Shown here one piece after another: positions 24,768 through 33,825 of a stretch of DNA of 64,000 bases. This DNA comes from an uncultured Stenotrophomonas sp. (lineage in GTDB: Bacteria > Pseudomonadota > Gammaproteobacteria > Xanthomonadales > Xanthomonadaceae). The DNA lies in the NCBI GenBank assembly GCA_900078405.1, contig FLTS01000001.1:1014625-1078624 (forward strand), read 5' to 3'. The translations under genes were made by a program, and so were the position numbers. The notes under the pieces are model-generated. The model saw only the letters and a list, made by a program, of their open reading frames with translations, was not told the origin of the DNA and ran no database searches. Within the stretch, counting starts at the first letter, position 1, and every line of letters begins with the position of its first letter.

Positions 24768-25906
24768 ACGGCCTGTCCTTCCCGGTCGCCCCGGCACCGG
24801 CATCCACCGCTTCCACCACGCAGGCAACCGGCAACGGCGGCGACAAATCCGGCGGCGATGCCTTCAAGCACCTGCTCGACGGCGCCGACAGCCCGGCCAA
24901 GGCTGGCAGCAAGGAATCCGCCGGCAAGCCGCGGCCGGCCCCCGGCCGCGCCTCCAATGTGGCCGACGACACTGCCGCCACCGGGGAAACCACCGGCAAA
25001 TCCACCGACACCGCCGTGCACGGCGACGCCAGCGCCGCTGCCAACGACGACGCCCCGGGCGAGGCACCCTGGCCGCCGCCGGGCCTGCCGATGATCACGC
25101 CGGCCGACTCGGCGCTCCCCCCCGGCGCGGACACCCAGCTCGCCGTCACTCCGGTCATGGCCCCGGCCACCCATCCAACTTCCCTGCCAACGCCTGAAAC
25201 CGCCGCGCCGGCTGCCACCGCATCCCCGCCGTTGCCTACCGCGTTGTCCGCTGCGATGGCCACCACGACGGCCGCCATGACCACGCAGCCGGCCGCCGCG
25301 GAAACGGCTTCGCCTTCCCCGGTTGCCGAGGCTTTGGCATCACTGGCCGGCGATGCCAAGGCGGCCAATGCCGACAGCGATGCCGCCCCTGCGCCATTGC
25401 CGAACTTCGGCCACCTGCTGCAGGGTTCGGCGGCGGCACCGGTGCGTGCCGAAGCCACCCCGTTCACCGGCGAACTGGCCAAGCCCGTTGCCGTCCATAC
25501 CCCGGATTTCGACGAAGCCATCGGCGCCCGCATCGGTTGGCTGGCCGAGCAGAAGATCGGCCATGCCCACATCCGCGTGACCCCGAACGACCTCGGGCCG
25601 GTGGAAGTACGCCTGCAACTGGAAGGCGACCGCGTCCATGCCAGCTTCACCAGCGCCCACGCCGACGTGCGCCACGCACTGGAGAACAGCCTGCCGAAGC
25701 TGCGCGAAATGCTTGGCGAACAGGGCATGCAACTGGCCAACGCCGACGTCGGCCAGCATTCGGATCCGCGTGCGAACAGCGGCAACGAACAGGCCGGGGC
25801 CGGTGCCGGCGGCGGCGATACCGAAACGGCGACTCCGGGAGCTGAGCAGCCGGCCATCACCGCGCGCGGCATCCGCCTGCGGGGCCTGCTCGACACCTAT
25901 GCCTGA
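24764..25906 (+). CDS. fliK: FliK, hook-length control protein
   Basis: 380 residues. The N-terminal two thirds (about 1-245) are low-complexity Ala/Pro/Thr, the ruler part expected to vary. The C-terminal hook-length domain (about 255-340) is conserved: IGWLAEQKIGHAHIRVTPND, LGPVEVRLQLEGDRVHASFT, LENSLPKLREMLGEQGMQL. FliK is exported, measures the hook and switches FlhB specificity. Last gene of the fliE operon. Confidence 0.93.
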   Translation: MNGLSFPVAPAPASTASTTQATGNGGDKSGGDAFKHLLDGADSPAKAGSKESAGKPRPAPGRASNVADDTAATGETTGKSTDTAVHGDASAAANDDAPGEAPWPPPGLPMITPADSALPPGADTQLAVTPVMAPATHPTSLPTPETAAPAATASPPLPTALSAAMATTTAAMTTQPAAAETASPSPVAEALASLAGDAKAANADSDAAPAPLPNFGHLLQGSAAAPVRAEATPFTGELAKPVAVHTPDFDEAIGARIGWLAEQKIGHAHIRVTPNDLGPVEVRLQLEGDRVHASFTSAHADVRHALENSLPKLREMLGEQGMQLANADVGQHSDPRANSGNEQAGAGAGGGDTETATPGAEQPAITARGIRLRGLLDTYA

Positions 25907-25935
25907 GCGCGCAGCGGTACCCGAGGCTTGGCCCC

Positions 25936-26000
25936 GCAGGCGCGGGGCTTGCCCCACGCGAGGCTCTATCGGCAAAGCGCCCATGCGGGACAAGCCCCTA
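25936..26000. repeat. REP-like palindromic repeat, copy 3
   Basis: GCAGGCGCGGGGCTTGCCCC begins at 25936, followed by ACGCG that closes an imperfect stem. A related half with GCGGGACAAGCCCC (25985-25998) follows in opposite orientation. It lies between fliK and the fliL promoter and may end the fliE-fliK transcript. Confidence 0.65.
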
Positions 26001-26129
26001 TCCACGAGATGAGGTACCGTCCGGCTCCGCATCCACGAGGATTCGTCTTCGTTTGCATGGCAAACCTTGCATCCAGGGCCTTGCCGCTCCCGCCAAATTC
26101 CCGCCGCAACCAATAAAAGCTGGCACCTC

Positions 26130-26145
26130 CGGCACGTGTATTGCA
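26130..26145 (+). promoter_or_regulatory. Sigma-54 promoter for fliLMNOPQR
   Basis: CGGCACGTGTATTGCA: GG at 26131-26132, GC at 26143-26144, ten bases apart, one mismatch to consensus. Predicted start about 26156, 21 nt before the fliL GTG. It overlaps a TTG at 26141, so that codon cannot be the fliL start. Confidence 0.9.
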
Positions 26146-26176
26146 TCCTTTCGGCAAGCACTTCAGGGAGCACACC

Positions 26177-26707
26177 GTGGCCGCAGCTGCCGACAAGAAC
26201 CGCAAGACCGACACCCCAAAGGAAAAGGACAGCGCCCCCCAGCCGCAGCGATCGATGCTGATGGTTGCACTGATCGCGCTGATCGCTGCCGCGGCCGCCG
26301 GCGGCGGGGTGTGGTACTTCACCCAGCACCAGGCCAACGGTGCACCTGCCGCCGCCACGGCACCGGCCAAGGCCGCGATGCCGGCGCCGGCGCAGTACTT
26401 CGCGCTCGACCCGGCGTTCGTGGTCAACCTCAACGGCCCGCTCGACGGCCCGCGCTACCTGCAGGTCGAGGTGCAGCTGATGACCCGCAACCCGCAGGCG
26501 CTGACTGCACTGCAGACCCACGCCCCGGCCATCCGCGCACAGCTGCTGATGCTGTTCTCGCAGGTCGAGCCTGCACAGATCGCCGACCGCGCAGGCAGGG
26601 AAAAGCTGCAGCAATCGGCGCTGGCCGAGGTGCAGAAGCTGATGACCGCCGAGACCGGCAGCAAGGCGGCCGACGACCTGCTTTTCACCAGCTTCGTCAC
26701 CCAGTAA
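26177..26707 (+). CDS. fliL: FliL, stator-associated basal body protein
   Basis: 176 residues from the GTG at 26177, with AGGGAG at 26165-26170. Lys/Asp-rich cytoplasmic tail (1-25), one transmembrane helix about 32-52 (VALIALIAAAAAGGGVWYF), Ala/Pro linker, then the periplasmic FliL domain: YFALDPAFVVNLNGPLDGPR, YLQVEVQLMTRNPQALTALQ, DDLLFTSFVTQ. FliL rings surround and support the stator. First gene of the sigma-54 operon; fliM follows 10 nt later. Confidence 0.93.
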   Translation: MAAAADKNRKTDTPKEKDSAPQPQRSMLMVALIALIAAAAAGGGVWYFTQHQANGAPAAATAPAKAAMPAPAQYFALDPAFVVNLNGPLDGPRYLQVEVQLMTRNPQALTALQTHAPAIRAQLLMLFSQVEPAQIADRAGREKLQQSALAEVQKLMTAETGSKAADDLLFTSFVTQ

Positions 26708-26717
26708 GGCACTGGCG

Positions 26718-27731
26718 ATGATCAACGACCTGCTGTCCCAGGATGAAATCGATGCCCTGTTGCACGGCGTCGATTCGGGCTCGGTGGATACCGCCGAGCC
26801 CGCACCGCCGCCCGGCGAGGCGCGCTCCTACGACTTCGCCAGCCAGGACCGCATCATCCGCGGGCGCATGCCGACCCTGGAGATGGTCAACGAGCGTTTC
26901 GCGCGGCTGTGGCGCATCGGCCTGTTCAACCTGATCCGGCGCTCGTCGGAGCTGTCGGTGCGCGGCATCGAGCTGATCAAGTTCAGCGACTACATGCACT
27001 CGTTGTACGTGCCCACCAACCTCAACCTGATCCGCTTCAAGCCGCTGCGCGGCACCGGCCTGATCGTGTTCGAGCCGACCCTGGTGTTCGCGGTGGTGGA
27101 CAATTTCTTCGGTGGCGACGGCCGCTACCCCACCCGCATCGAAGGCCGCGAGTTCACCGCCACCGAGATGCGGGTGATCCAGCTGATGCTCAAGCAGACC
27201 TTCGCCGACCTGACCGAGGCATGGGCGCCGGTGATGGGCGTGGAGTTCGACTACATCAACTCCGAAATCAACCCGCACTTCGCCAACATCGTCACCCCGC
27301 GCGAGTACGTGGTGGTCAGCCGCTTCCACGTCGAGCTGGAGGGCGGCGGCGGCGACATCCACATCACCCTGCCCTATTCGATGCTGGAGCCGATCCGCGA
27401 CGTGCTCGACGCCGGCATCCAGAGCGACCGCAACGACCGCGACGAGAGCTGGGGCATCACGTTGCGCGAGCAGCTGGACAACGCCGAGCTGGAGCTGTCC
27501 AGCGTGATCGCGCGGCGCCGGCTGAGCCTGCGTGACCTGACCCGGCTGAAGGTCGGCGACATCCTGCCGATCGACCTGATGAAGGAAGTACCCCTGTGCG
27601 TGGAGGGCATCCCCGTGTTCACCGGCGAATTCGGCGTGGCCAACGACCGCAACGCCATCAAGATCCTCGCCACCCAGCCGCCGGGCACGCGCCAGCGTCC
27701 CCCCCTGATCCAGGAAGATGCCAATGATTGA
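26718..27731 (+). CDS. fliM: FliM, flagellar motor switch protein
   Basis: 337 residues. The N-terminal MINDLLSQDEIDALLHG is the CheY-phosphate-binding peptide. The middle CheC-like domain follows (RGIELIKFSDYMHSLYVPTN, FFGGDGRYPTRIEGREFT), and the C-terminal SpoA domain meets FliN (LTRLKVGDILPIDLMKEVPL). CheY-P binding here reverses the motor. Its last 8 nt overlap fliN. Confidence 0.97.
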   Translation: MINDLLSQDEIDALLHGVDSGSVDTAEPAPPPGEARSYDFASQDRIIRGRMPTLEMVNERFARLWRIGLFNLIRRSSELSVRGIELIKFSDYMHSLYVPTNLNLIRFKPLRGTGLIVFEPTLVFAVVDNFFGGDGRYPTRIEGREFTATEMRVIQLMLKQTFADLTEAWAPVMGVEFDYINSEINPHFANIVTPREYVVVSRFHVELEGGGGDIHITLPYSMLEPIRDVLDAGIQSDRNDRDESWGITLREQLDNAELELSSVIARRRLSLRDLTRLKVGDILPIDLMKEVPLCVEGIPVFTGEFGVANDRNAIKILATQPPGTRQRPPLIQEDAND

Positions 27732-28068
27732 GAACGACCCCAACGACGTGCCGGCCGCCGCCCCGGCGCAGTTCGCCAACCTGCAGGCCGACGGCGAGCA
27801 CCATTCCGACCTGGACCTGGACGTGATCCTCGACGTGCCGGTGACCCTGTCGCTGGAAGTGGGCCGCGCACGCGTGCCGATCCGCAACCTGCTGCAACTC
27901 AACCAGGGTTCGGTGGTGGAACTGGAACGCGGCGCCGGCGAATCGCTGGACGTGTTCGTCAACGGCACCCTGATCGCCCACGGCGAGGTGGTGGTCATCA
28001 ACGACCGCTTCGGCGTACGCCTGACCGACGTGGTCAGCCCCAGCGAGCGCATCCGGAGACTGCGTTGA
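27724..28068 (+). CDS. fliN: FliN, flagellar motor switch protein
   Basis: 114 residues from the ATG at 27724. An ATG six bases earlier (27718) is open, but the AGGAAG at 27711-27716 is correctly spaced only for 27724. Acidic N-terminus, then the SpoA domain: [60 protein letters not shown]. FliN forms the lower C-ring and docks FliH. The stop overlaps the TTG of fliO. Confidence 0.96.
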   Translation: MIENDPNDVPAAAPAQFANLQADGEHHSDLDLDVILDVPVTLSLEVGRARVPIRNLLQLNQGSVVELERGAGESLDVFVNGTLIAHGEVVVINDRFGVRLTDVVSPSERIRRLR

Positions 28069-28466
28069 TCACCACGCTCGCCACCGCCGCCGCACCGCTG
28101 GCCAAAGCCGCGATGCCGGTGGGCCAGCATGCGCCGTCCACGCCGGGCATGTTCGGCGCGGTGCTGGCGCTGCTGATGGTGCTGGCACTGATCGTCGGCC
28201 TGGGCTGGCTGCTCAAGCGCCTGCCGGGCAGCGGTTTCCGCCCGCCGGAGGGGATGAAGCTGGTCGCCAGCCTCAACCTCGGCGCGCGCGAGCGGGTGGT
28301 GGTGGTCGAGGTCAACGGCCAGCAACTGTTGCTGGGGGTGAGCGCCGGCGGCATCAGCACCCTGCACGTGCTGCCCGAGCCGCTGCCGGCCACGCCCGCA
28401 CCCAACCTCAAGCAACTGCCGAATTTCGCGCACCTGCTGTCGCAGAAGCTGCGCAAGGATTCCTGA
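28065..28466 (+). CDS. fliO: FliO, export-gate assembly factor
   Basis: 133 residues from a TTG at 28065 (TTGA overlap with fliN; GGAGA at 28054-28058). One transmembrane helix about 30-50 ([20 protein letters not shown]) followed by the FliO domain ([40 protein letters not shown]). FliO is the chaperone for the FliP ring. The ATG 17 codons in is an alternative start but has no ribosome site. Confidence 0.9.
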   Translation: MITTLATAAAPLAKAAMPVGQHAPSTPGMFGAVLALLMVLALIVGLGWLLKRLPGSGFRPPEGMKLVASLNLGARERVVVVEVNGQQLLLGVSAGGISTLHVLPEPLPATPAPNLKQLPNFAHLLSQKLRKDS

Positions 28467-28468
28467 CC

Positions 28469-29251
28469 ATGCCGGGCCATCGCCTGAACCGCTCCACCTG
28501 CCTGCAACTGCTCGTGTTGCTGGCCCTGCTCGCGCTGCCGGCGCTGGCGCTGGCCGCCCCCGGTGTGCCGCAGCTGCCCACGCTGCCGGACGTGAACGTC
28601 GGCCGCATCGGCGGCCAGCCGGTCAGCCTGCCGCTGCAGACGCTGCTGCTGATGACGGCGATCACCCTGCTGCCGTCGATGCTGCTGATGCTGACCGCCT
28701 TCACCCGCATCATCATCGTGCTGGGCCTGTTGCGGCAGGCGCTGGGCACCGGGCAGACGCCGTCCAACCAGGTGCTGCTGGGGCTGGCGCTGTTCCTGAC
28801 CGCGATGGTCATGCTGCCGGTATGGGACAAGGCCTGGTCCACCGGCATGTCGCCCTATCTCAACGGCGAGATCGACTTCCAGACCGCGTGGACGCTGACC
28901 ACCCAGCCGTTGCGCGCGTTCATGCTGGCGCAGGTGCGCGAGACCGACCTGCTGACCTTCGCCGGGCTGGCCGGCCACGGCCCCTATGCCGGCCCGGACG
29001 CAATCCCGTTCCCGGTGCTGGTCGCCTCCTTCGTCACCAGCGAGCTGAAGACCGCCTTCGAGATCGGCTTCCTGATCTTCATCCCGTTCGTCATCATCGA
29101 CCTGGTGGTGGCCAGCGTGCTGATGTCGATGGGCATGATGATGCTCTCGCCGATGCTGATCTCGGCCCCGTTCAAGCTGTTGCTGTTCGTGCTGGTGGAC
29201 GGCTGGGTGCTGGTGGTCGGCACCCTGGCGGCCAGCTTCAACGCGGTGTAA
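28469..29251 (+). CDS. fliP: FliP, flagellar export-gate protein
   Basis: 260 residues. N-terminal cleavable signal peptide ending in [11 protein letters not shown], then four membrane segments. Family motifs: [80 protein letters not shown]. Five FliP subunits with FliQ and FliR make the export channel. Two nt after fliO and 4 nt before fliQ. Confidence 0.97.
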   Translation: MPGHRLNRSTCLQLLVLLALLALPALALAAPGVPQLPTLPDVNVGRIGGQPVSLPLQTLLLMTAITLLPSMLLMLTAFTRIIIVLGLLRQALGTGQTPSNQVLLGLALFLTAMVMLPVWDKAWSTGMSPYLNGEIDFQTAWTLTTQPLRAFMLAQVRETDLLTFAGLAGHGPYAGPDAIPFPVLVASFVTSELKTAFEIGFLIFIPFVIIDLVVASVLMSMGMMMLSPMLISAPFKLLLFVLVDGWVLVVGTLAASFNAV

Positions 29252-29255
29252 CCCC

Positions 29256-29525
29256 ATGTCTCCCGAACTCGCCCTTACCGAACTGCGCGGCGGACTGGTC
29301 GCCACCTTGTGGATCGCCGGCCCGCTGCTGCTCGCCGTGCTGGTGACCGGCGTGGTGGTCGGCGTGGTGCAGGCCGCCACCCAGCTCAACGAGCCGACCA
29401 TCGCCTTCGTCGCCAAGGCGGCGGCGCTGACCGTGACCTTGTTCGCGCTCGGCAGCCTGCTGGTCGGGCATCTGGTGGAATTCACCACGCTGTTGTTCCA
29501 GCGCATACCGCACCTGATCGGCTAG
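29256..29525 (+). CDS. fliQ: FliQ, flagellar export-gate protein
   Basis: 89 residues, two transmembrane helices (LLLAVLVTGVVVGVVQAATQ and LTVTLFALGSLLVGHLVEFT), with the conserved LNEPTIAFVAKAAAL between. Part of the FliPQR gate. Preceded closely by fliP; a 91-nt gap with hairpins follows before fliR. Confidence 0.95.
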   Translation: MSPELALTELRGGLVATLWIAGPLLLAVLVTGVVVGVVQAATQLNEPTIAFVAKAAALTVTLFALGSLLVGHLVEFTTLLFQRIPHLIG

Positions 29526-29569
29526 GCGGGCGTCCCGATGCCCGCCCCTGCCCGCCCCCTCTTTCCGCA

Positions 29570-29596
29570 GGCCCTTCTCCGAACCGGAGAAAGGCC
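29570..29596. repeat. Hairpin in the fliQ-fliR gap
   Basis: GGCCCTTCTCCG and CGGAGAAAGGCC pair around an AAC loop with one bulged A. A second small stem (CGGGC/GCCCG) lies at about 29527-29544. There is no T-run, so attenuation or mRNA stability is more likely than strong termination. It is the only sizeable gap inside the fliL-fliR operon. Confidence 0.55.
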
Positions 29597-29616
29597 CGCC
29601 GGCGCATAGGCCCGCC

Positions 29617-30408
29617 GTGGATTCCGTCACCCGGGTGGTCATCGACGGCCAGCAGGCCTTCGCCATCATCGGCACCGTGCTGTGGGTGATGCTGCGCATC
29701 GGCGCGATGCTGGTGGCCATGCCGATGGTCGGCAGCCGCTCGTTGCCGGTGCGGGTACGGGCGATGCTGGCGCTGGTCCTGTCAATGGCGCTGGCGCCGA
29801 TCCTGCCACCGGTACCGGCATGGAACGGGTTCGACGCGGCCGCGGTGCTCACCATCGCCCGCGAGCTGGCAGTGGGCGTGGTCATCGGCTTCCTGCTGCG
29901 GCTGATCTTCGAGGCCGGCTCGATGGCCGGTGAATTGATCGCGCAGGGCACCGGCCTGGCCTTCGCGCAGATGAGCGACCCGCTGCGCGGCGGCAGCTCC
30001 GGCGTGATCGGGCAGTGGTTCTACCTGCTGTTCGGGCTGATGTTCTTTGCCAGCAACGGCCACCTGGCGCTGATTTCGCTGCTGGTGGACAGTTACAAGG
30101 CATTGCCGATCGGCACCGCCCTGCCCGACCCGCACGCGATGGCGGCATTGGCGCCGACGCTGATGCTGCAGATGTTCCGCGGCGCGCTGACCCTGGCGCT
30201 GCCGCTGACCGTGGCAATGCTGGCCATGAACCTGGCCTTCGGCGTGCTGGCCAAGGCCGCCCCGGCGTTGCACCCGATGCAGTTCGGCCTGCCGGTCTCG
30301 CTGCTGCTCGGCCTGCTGCTGTTGACGCTGCTTTCCGGGGAAATGGCCGGGCCGGTGCAGCGGCTGTTCGACACCGCTTTCGACAGCATGCGCCAGGTCA
30401 CGATGTAG
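29617..30408 (+). CDS. fliR: FliR, flagellar export-gate protein
   Basis: 263 residues from a GTG at 29617. Six hydrophobic segments; family motifs LRIGAMLVAMPMVGSRSLPV, LVLSMALAPILPPVP, FEAGSMAGELIAQGTGLAFA and ALTLALPLTVAMLAMNLAFG. One FliR completes the FliP5Q4R gate. Followed by the MHYT protein instead of directly by flhB. Confidence 0.95.
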   Translation: MDSVTRVVIDGQQAFAIIGTVLWVMLRIGAMLVAMPMVGSRSLPVRVRAMLALVLSMALAPILPPVPAWNGFDAAAVLTIARELAVGVVIGFLLRLIFEAGSMAGELIAQGTGLAFAQMSDPLRGGSSGVIGQWFYLLFGLMFFASNGHLALISLLVDSYKALPIGTALPDPHAMAALAPTLMLQMFRGALTLALPLTVAMLAMNLAFGVLAKAAPALHPMQFGLPVSLLLGLLLLTLLSGEMAGPVQRLFDTAFDSMRQVTM

Positions 30409-30557
30409 GCTTCGCCGGCCGCCGCGGCATGTACCAAGGTGCCATTGCAAGTGTCGCGAAAGCCCGCGATAGTCCACCCACCGGCGGCGGGGGAAAGGCG
30501 GCCGGCAACGAGGAATTCGCCCCGCGGCAATTGCCGCGGCGGTACCGGGGGAACCAG

Positions 30558-32636
30558 GTGCTCGCAGGAAGCCACGACCCGTTGCTGGTCGCGCTGTCGG
30601 TGGTCGTTGCCGTGCTGGCCTCGTTCACTGCGCTGGACATGGCCACGCGCGTCAACGCCGCGCCCACGCGCCGTGCCGCGCTGCCGTGGCTGCTGGCCGG
30701 CGGCATCGCGATGGGTACCGGCATCTGGTCGATGCACTTCGTCGGCATGCTTGCCTTCCGCCTGCCGATCCCGCTCGGCTACGACCCGTGGACCACCCTG
30801 CAATCGCTGCTGGCCGCCGTGGCGGCCTCGCTGTTCGCGCTGTGGCTGGTGTCGTTGCCGACCCTGCCGCGGCTGCGGCTGGTACTGGGCGGGCTGTTGA
30901 TGGGGCTGGGCATCGCCTGGATGCACTACGTGGGCATGGCCGCGCTGCACATGCAGCCGGCCATCGACTACGAACCGGTCCGCTTCGCGCTGTCGGTGCT
31001 GGTCGCGATGGCCGCCGCGTGGGCCGCGCTGTTCATCGCCTTCCGCCTGCGTGCGGCACAACGGGCGCTGCCGCTGCGGTTTGCCGCCGCAACGGTGATG
31101 GGCCTGGCCATCGTCGGCATGCACTACACCGGCATGGCCGCCGCGCGCTTCCCGGCCGGTGCGGTATGCGGGGCGGCGCAGCGGGGCGGCATCGGCGGCG
31201 GCTGGCTGGCCGCCGGCGTGGTGCTACTGACCGTGGCGGTGATGCTGGTGGTACTGGTCGTCTCGCTGTTCGAACAGCGCCGGCAGGCGCGCCTGCTGCA
31301 ACTGCGCAACACCACCCTGGCCGCCTCGCTGGACGAAGCCCAGCGCGAGCTGCTGCACGCCAGCCGGCACGACGCCCTGACTGGCCTGCCCAACCGCCAG
31401 CTGGCGCACGAACACATCGCCTCGCTGCTGCGGCAATGCATGCGCGAAGGACGCATCTGCGCGGTGATGGTGCTGGACCTGGACGATTTCGGCCACATCA
31501 ACCGGGCCTTCGGCCCGCAGGCCGGCGATGCGGTGATGGCCGACGTTGCCGCGCGGCTGCGGCAGGCACTGCCGGCTGGCGGCGTGGCCGGCCGGCTGGG
31601 TGGCGACCGCTACGTGGCCGCCGCGCCGCTGGAGAATGCCGACGCTGCCACCGCGCTGGCGCAACGCCTGCTCGGCACGCTCGCGGCGGTGCAGGTGGCC
31701 GGGCACGGCCTGCACGTCAGCGGCAGCCTCGGCATGGCGCTGCAGCCACTGCCGGGCGACTGCGCCACCCAGCGGGTGGCGCAGGCCGAAACCGCGCTTG
31801 CCCACGCTCGCCAGGCCGGTCCCAACCACCATGCGCACTACGCCGAATGGATGGATGCCGGCGCCGCGCACGAGCAGCAGTTGCTCGATGACCTGCGCAC
31901 GGCCATCGGCACTCCGCAGCTGTCGCTGCACTACCAGCCACGGGTCTGGGCCGACAACGGCCGGGTCTGCTGCGCCGAAGCGCTGCTGCGCTGGCGCCAT
32001 CCGCAACACGGGCCGCTGCCCAGCCTGCGCGTGGTACGCCTGGCCGAACGGCACGGGCTGATGGAGGCGCTCGGGCAATGGGCGCTGGATGAAGCCTGCC
32101 GGCAGCTGCGCTGCTGGCAGGACGCCGGCCACCGTGACTGGCAGGTATCGGTCAACCTGTCCACCCAGCAACTGGCCTCACCCGTCCTGGTCGATAGCGT
32201 GCGCCGGTGCCTGGAGCAGAACGATCTGCCCGCCGCCCAGTTGCTGCTGGAAATCGACGAAACCAGCGCGGTGCACGCCAGCACCGACGCGCCGGGCCCC
32301 CTGCACGCCCTCGCCGCGCTGGGCGTGGGCATCGCCATCGACAACTTCGGCGGCGGCAACGCCAGCCTGCTGCACCTGCGGCGGCTGCCGGCCAGCCGCA
32401 TCCTGCTGCACCCCGCCTTCGTGCAGACGCTGGAGGAACGGGACGAGAACGCCACGCTGCTGGCGGCCGTCGTCGCCCTCGGCCACGCACTGGACATGGA
32501 AGTGGGCGCCAAGGGCATCGAGACCCCGCGCCAGCGCATCCAGGTCGAGCAATTGGGCTGCGACCAGCTGCAGGGCCACCAGATCGGCCGCCCGGCCAGC
32601 GCCGAGCAGTTCATCCGCCTGTACGGCAGCCACTGA
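30558..32636 (+). CDS. MHYT-GGDEF-EAL membrane protein with degenerate catalytic motifs
   Basis: 692 residues from the GTG at 30558, giving the MHYT-family start (V/M)LAGSHDPLLVALSV; the frame is open upstream (ATG at 30429). Seven membrane helices with three MHYT motifs (WSMHFVGML, WMHYVGMAAL, GMHYTGMAA), thought to bind copper or sense gases. The GGDEF domain (about residues 270-430) has GRLGGDRY instead of GGDEF. The EAL domain (about 445-690) keeps EALLRWRHP and SVNLS, but reads DNFGGG for DDFGTG, lacks the KID lysine (RILLHP) and has GAKGIET for AEGVET. Both activities are therefore probably lost and a sensing or protein-binding role is likely. Its place between fliR and flhB suggests control of export or motility. 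Confidence 0.85.
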   Translation: MLAGSHDPLLVALSVVVAVLASFTALDMATRVNAAPTRRAALPWLLAGGIAMGTGIWSMHFVGMLAFRLPIPLGYDPWTTLQSLLAAVAASLFALWLVSLPTLPRLRLVLGGLLMGLGIAWMHYVGMAALHMQPAIDYEPVRFALSVLVAMAAAWAALFIAFRLRAAQRALPLRFAAATVMGLAIVGMHYTGMAAARFPAGAVCGAAQRGGIGGGWLAAGVVLLTVAVMLVVLVVSLFEQRRQARLLQLRNTTLAASLDEAQRELLHASRHDALTGLPNRQLAHEHIASLLRQCMREGRICAVMVLDLDDFGHINRAFGPQAGDAVMADVAARLRQALPAGGVAGRLGGDRYVAAAPLENADAATALAQRLLGTLAAVQVAGHGLHVSGSLGMALQPLPGDCATQRVAQAETALAHARQAGPNHHAHYAEWMDAGAAHEQQLLDDLRTAIGTPQLSLHYQPRVWADNGRVCCAEALLRWRHPQHGPLPSLRVVRLAERHGLMEALGQWALDEACRQLRCWQDAGHRDWQVSVNLSTQQLASPVLVDSVRRCLEQNDLPAAQLLLEIDETSAVHASTDAPGPLHALAALGVGIAIDNFGGGNASLLHLRRLPASRILLHPAFVQTLEERDENATLLAAVVALGHALDMEVGAKGIETPRQRIQVEQLGCDQLQGHQIGRPASAEQFIRLYGSH

Positions 32637-32644
32637 ATCCCCGC

Positions 32645-32660
32645 CGGAACGGTTCTTGCA
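32645..32660 (+). promoter_or_regulatory. Sigma-54 promoter for flhBA
   Basis: CGGAACGGTTCTTGCA: GG at 32646-32647, GC at 32658-32659, ten bases between, perfect TTGCA, GGAAC for GGCAC. Predicted start about 32671, 24 nt before the flhB ATG. Confidence 0.8.
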
Positions 32661-32694
32661 CGCAAGCGGCTGACCTTCCCTTGCGTGGCGCGTC

Positions 32695-33825
32695 ATGGCG
32701 GAAAACGAAGACGGCACCGAAAAAACCGAACAGCCAACAGCCAAACGCCTGCGCGAGGCCCGCGAGAAAGGCAACGTCCCGCAGTCGCGGGAACTGTCCA
32801 CCGCCACGGTGTTCGTCGCCGCCGTGCTGTCGCTGTATGCACTGTCCGGCTACATGGGCGGCGCTGCGCGGCAGTGGATGAAGCTCGCGCTGAGCCCCGA
32901 CCCGGGCCTGCTGCATGCCCCGCAGGCGCTGTTCGGCCATGCCGGCTGGATCCTGCTGAAGCTGATGCTGGTGTTCGCCCCGCTGTTGCTGGTGTGCCTG
33001 GCCGCCGGCTTCGTCGCGCCGGTGCTGATGGGCGGCCTGCGCTTTTCCAACAAGGCGCTGATGCCCGACCTGAACCGCCTGAATCCGATGAACGGGCTCA
33101 AGCGCATCTACGGCCCCGAGTCGCTGGCCGAACTGACCAAGTCCCTGCTGCGCATCGTTTTCGTCGGTGGTGCCGTCGCGCTGGTGGTCTGGCACGGCAT
33201 TGCCGGCCTGCGCAGCCTGCTGCGGCTACCGCTGGAGAGCGCGGTCCACGACGGGCTCGGCTTCACCCTGCGGCTGCTGCTGGCCGCGGCCGGGGCGATG
33301 GCGCTGCTGGCGGCCATCGACGCCCCGTACCAGAAGTGGAACTGGCTGCGGAAGCTGAAGATGACCCGCGAGGAACTCAAGCGCGAGATGAAGGAAAGCG
33401 AGGGCAGCCCCGAGGTCAAGGGCCGCATCCGGCAGATGCAGATGCAGCTGTCGCAGCGGCGGATGATGGAAGCCGTGCCCACGGCCGACGTGGTGGTGGT
33501 CAACCCCACCCACTACGCGGTGGCGCTGAAGTACGAAGCCGGGCGCATGAATGCACCGACCGTGGTCGCCCGCGGGGTGGACGAGCTGGCCCTGCGCATC
33601 CGCCAGGTGGCCGACGGCAACCGCGTGGCCATCGTCTCGGCGCCGCCGCTGGCACGCGCCTTGTATAGGGAGAGCCAACTCGGCAAGGAAATCCCCGTGA
33701 GACTGTATTCGGCCGTCGCCCAGGTCCTGTCCTACGTCTATCAATTGCGCACCTGGCGCAGCGGGCCGATGCCGGCCATGCCCACCCTGGACGTGGATGA
33801 ATTCGGCAAGGGGGCCCGCCGATGA
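32695..33825 (+). CDS. flhB: FlhB, export substrate-specificity switch
   Basis: 376 residues. Charged N-terminus EKTEQPTAKRLREAREKGNV is the family signature. Four membrane segments lie within about 30-215. The cytoplasmic domain carries the autocleavage site NPTH in VVVNPTHYAVALKYE. FlhB self-cleaves and switches export from hook to filament proteins after signalling by FliK. It overlaps flhA by 4 nt. Confidence 0.97.
   Translation: MAENEDGTEKTEQPTAKRLREAREKGNVPQSRELSTATVFVAAVLSLYALSGYMGGAARQWMKLALSPDPGLLHAPQALFGHAGWILLKLMLVFAPLLLVCLAAGFVAPVLMGGLRFSNKALMPDLNRLNPMNGLKRIYGPESLAELTKSLLRIVFVGGAVALVVWHGIAGLRSLLRLPLESAVHDGLGFTLRLLLAAAGAMALLAAIDAPYQKWNWLRKLKMTREELKREMKESEGSPEVKGRIRQMQMQLSQRRMMEAVPTADVVVVNPTHYAVALKYEAGRMNAPTVVARGVDELALRIRQVADGNRVAIVSAPPLARALYRESQLGKEIPVRLYSAVAQVLSYVYQLRTWRSGPMPAMPTLDVDEFGKGARR

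Noticed and set aside
22639..25896. 1085-residue open frame on the minus strand opposite fliH-fliK
   Set aside because: Typical antisense frame in high-GC coding DNA; composition is Arg/Gly/Ala-rich with no domain, and the plus strand has five overlapping flagellar genes.
30015..30557. Upstream extension of the MHYT protein
   Set aside because: It overlaps fliR and has no family match; MHYT proteins begin at the (V/M)LAGSHDPLLVALS segment.
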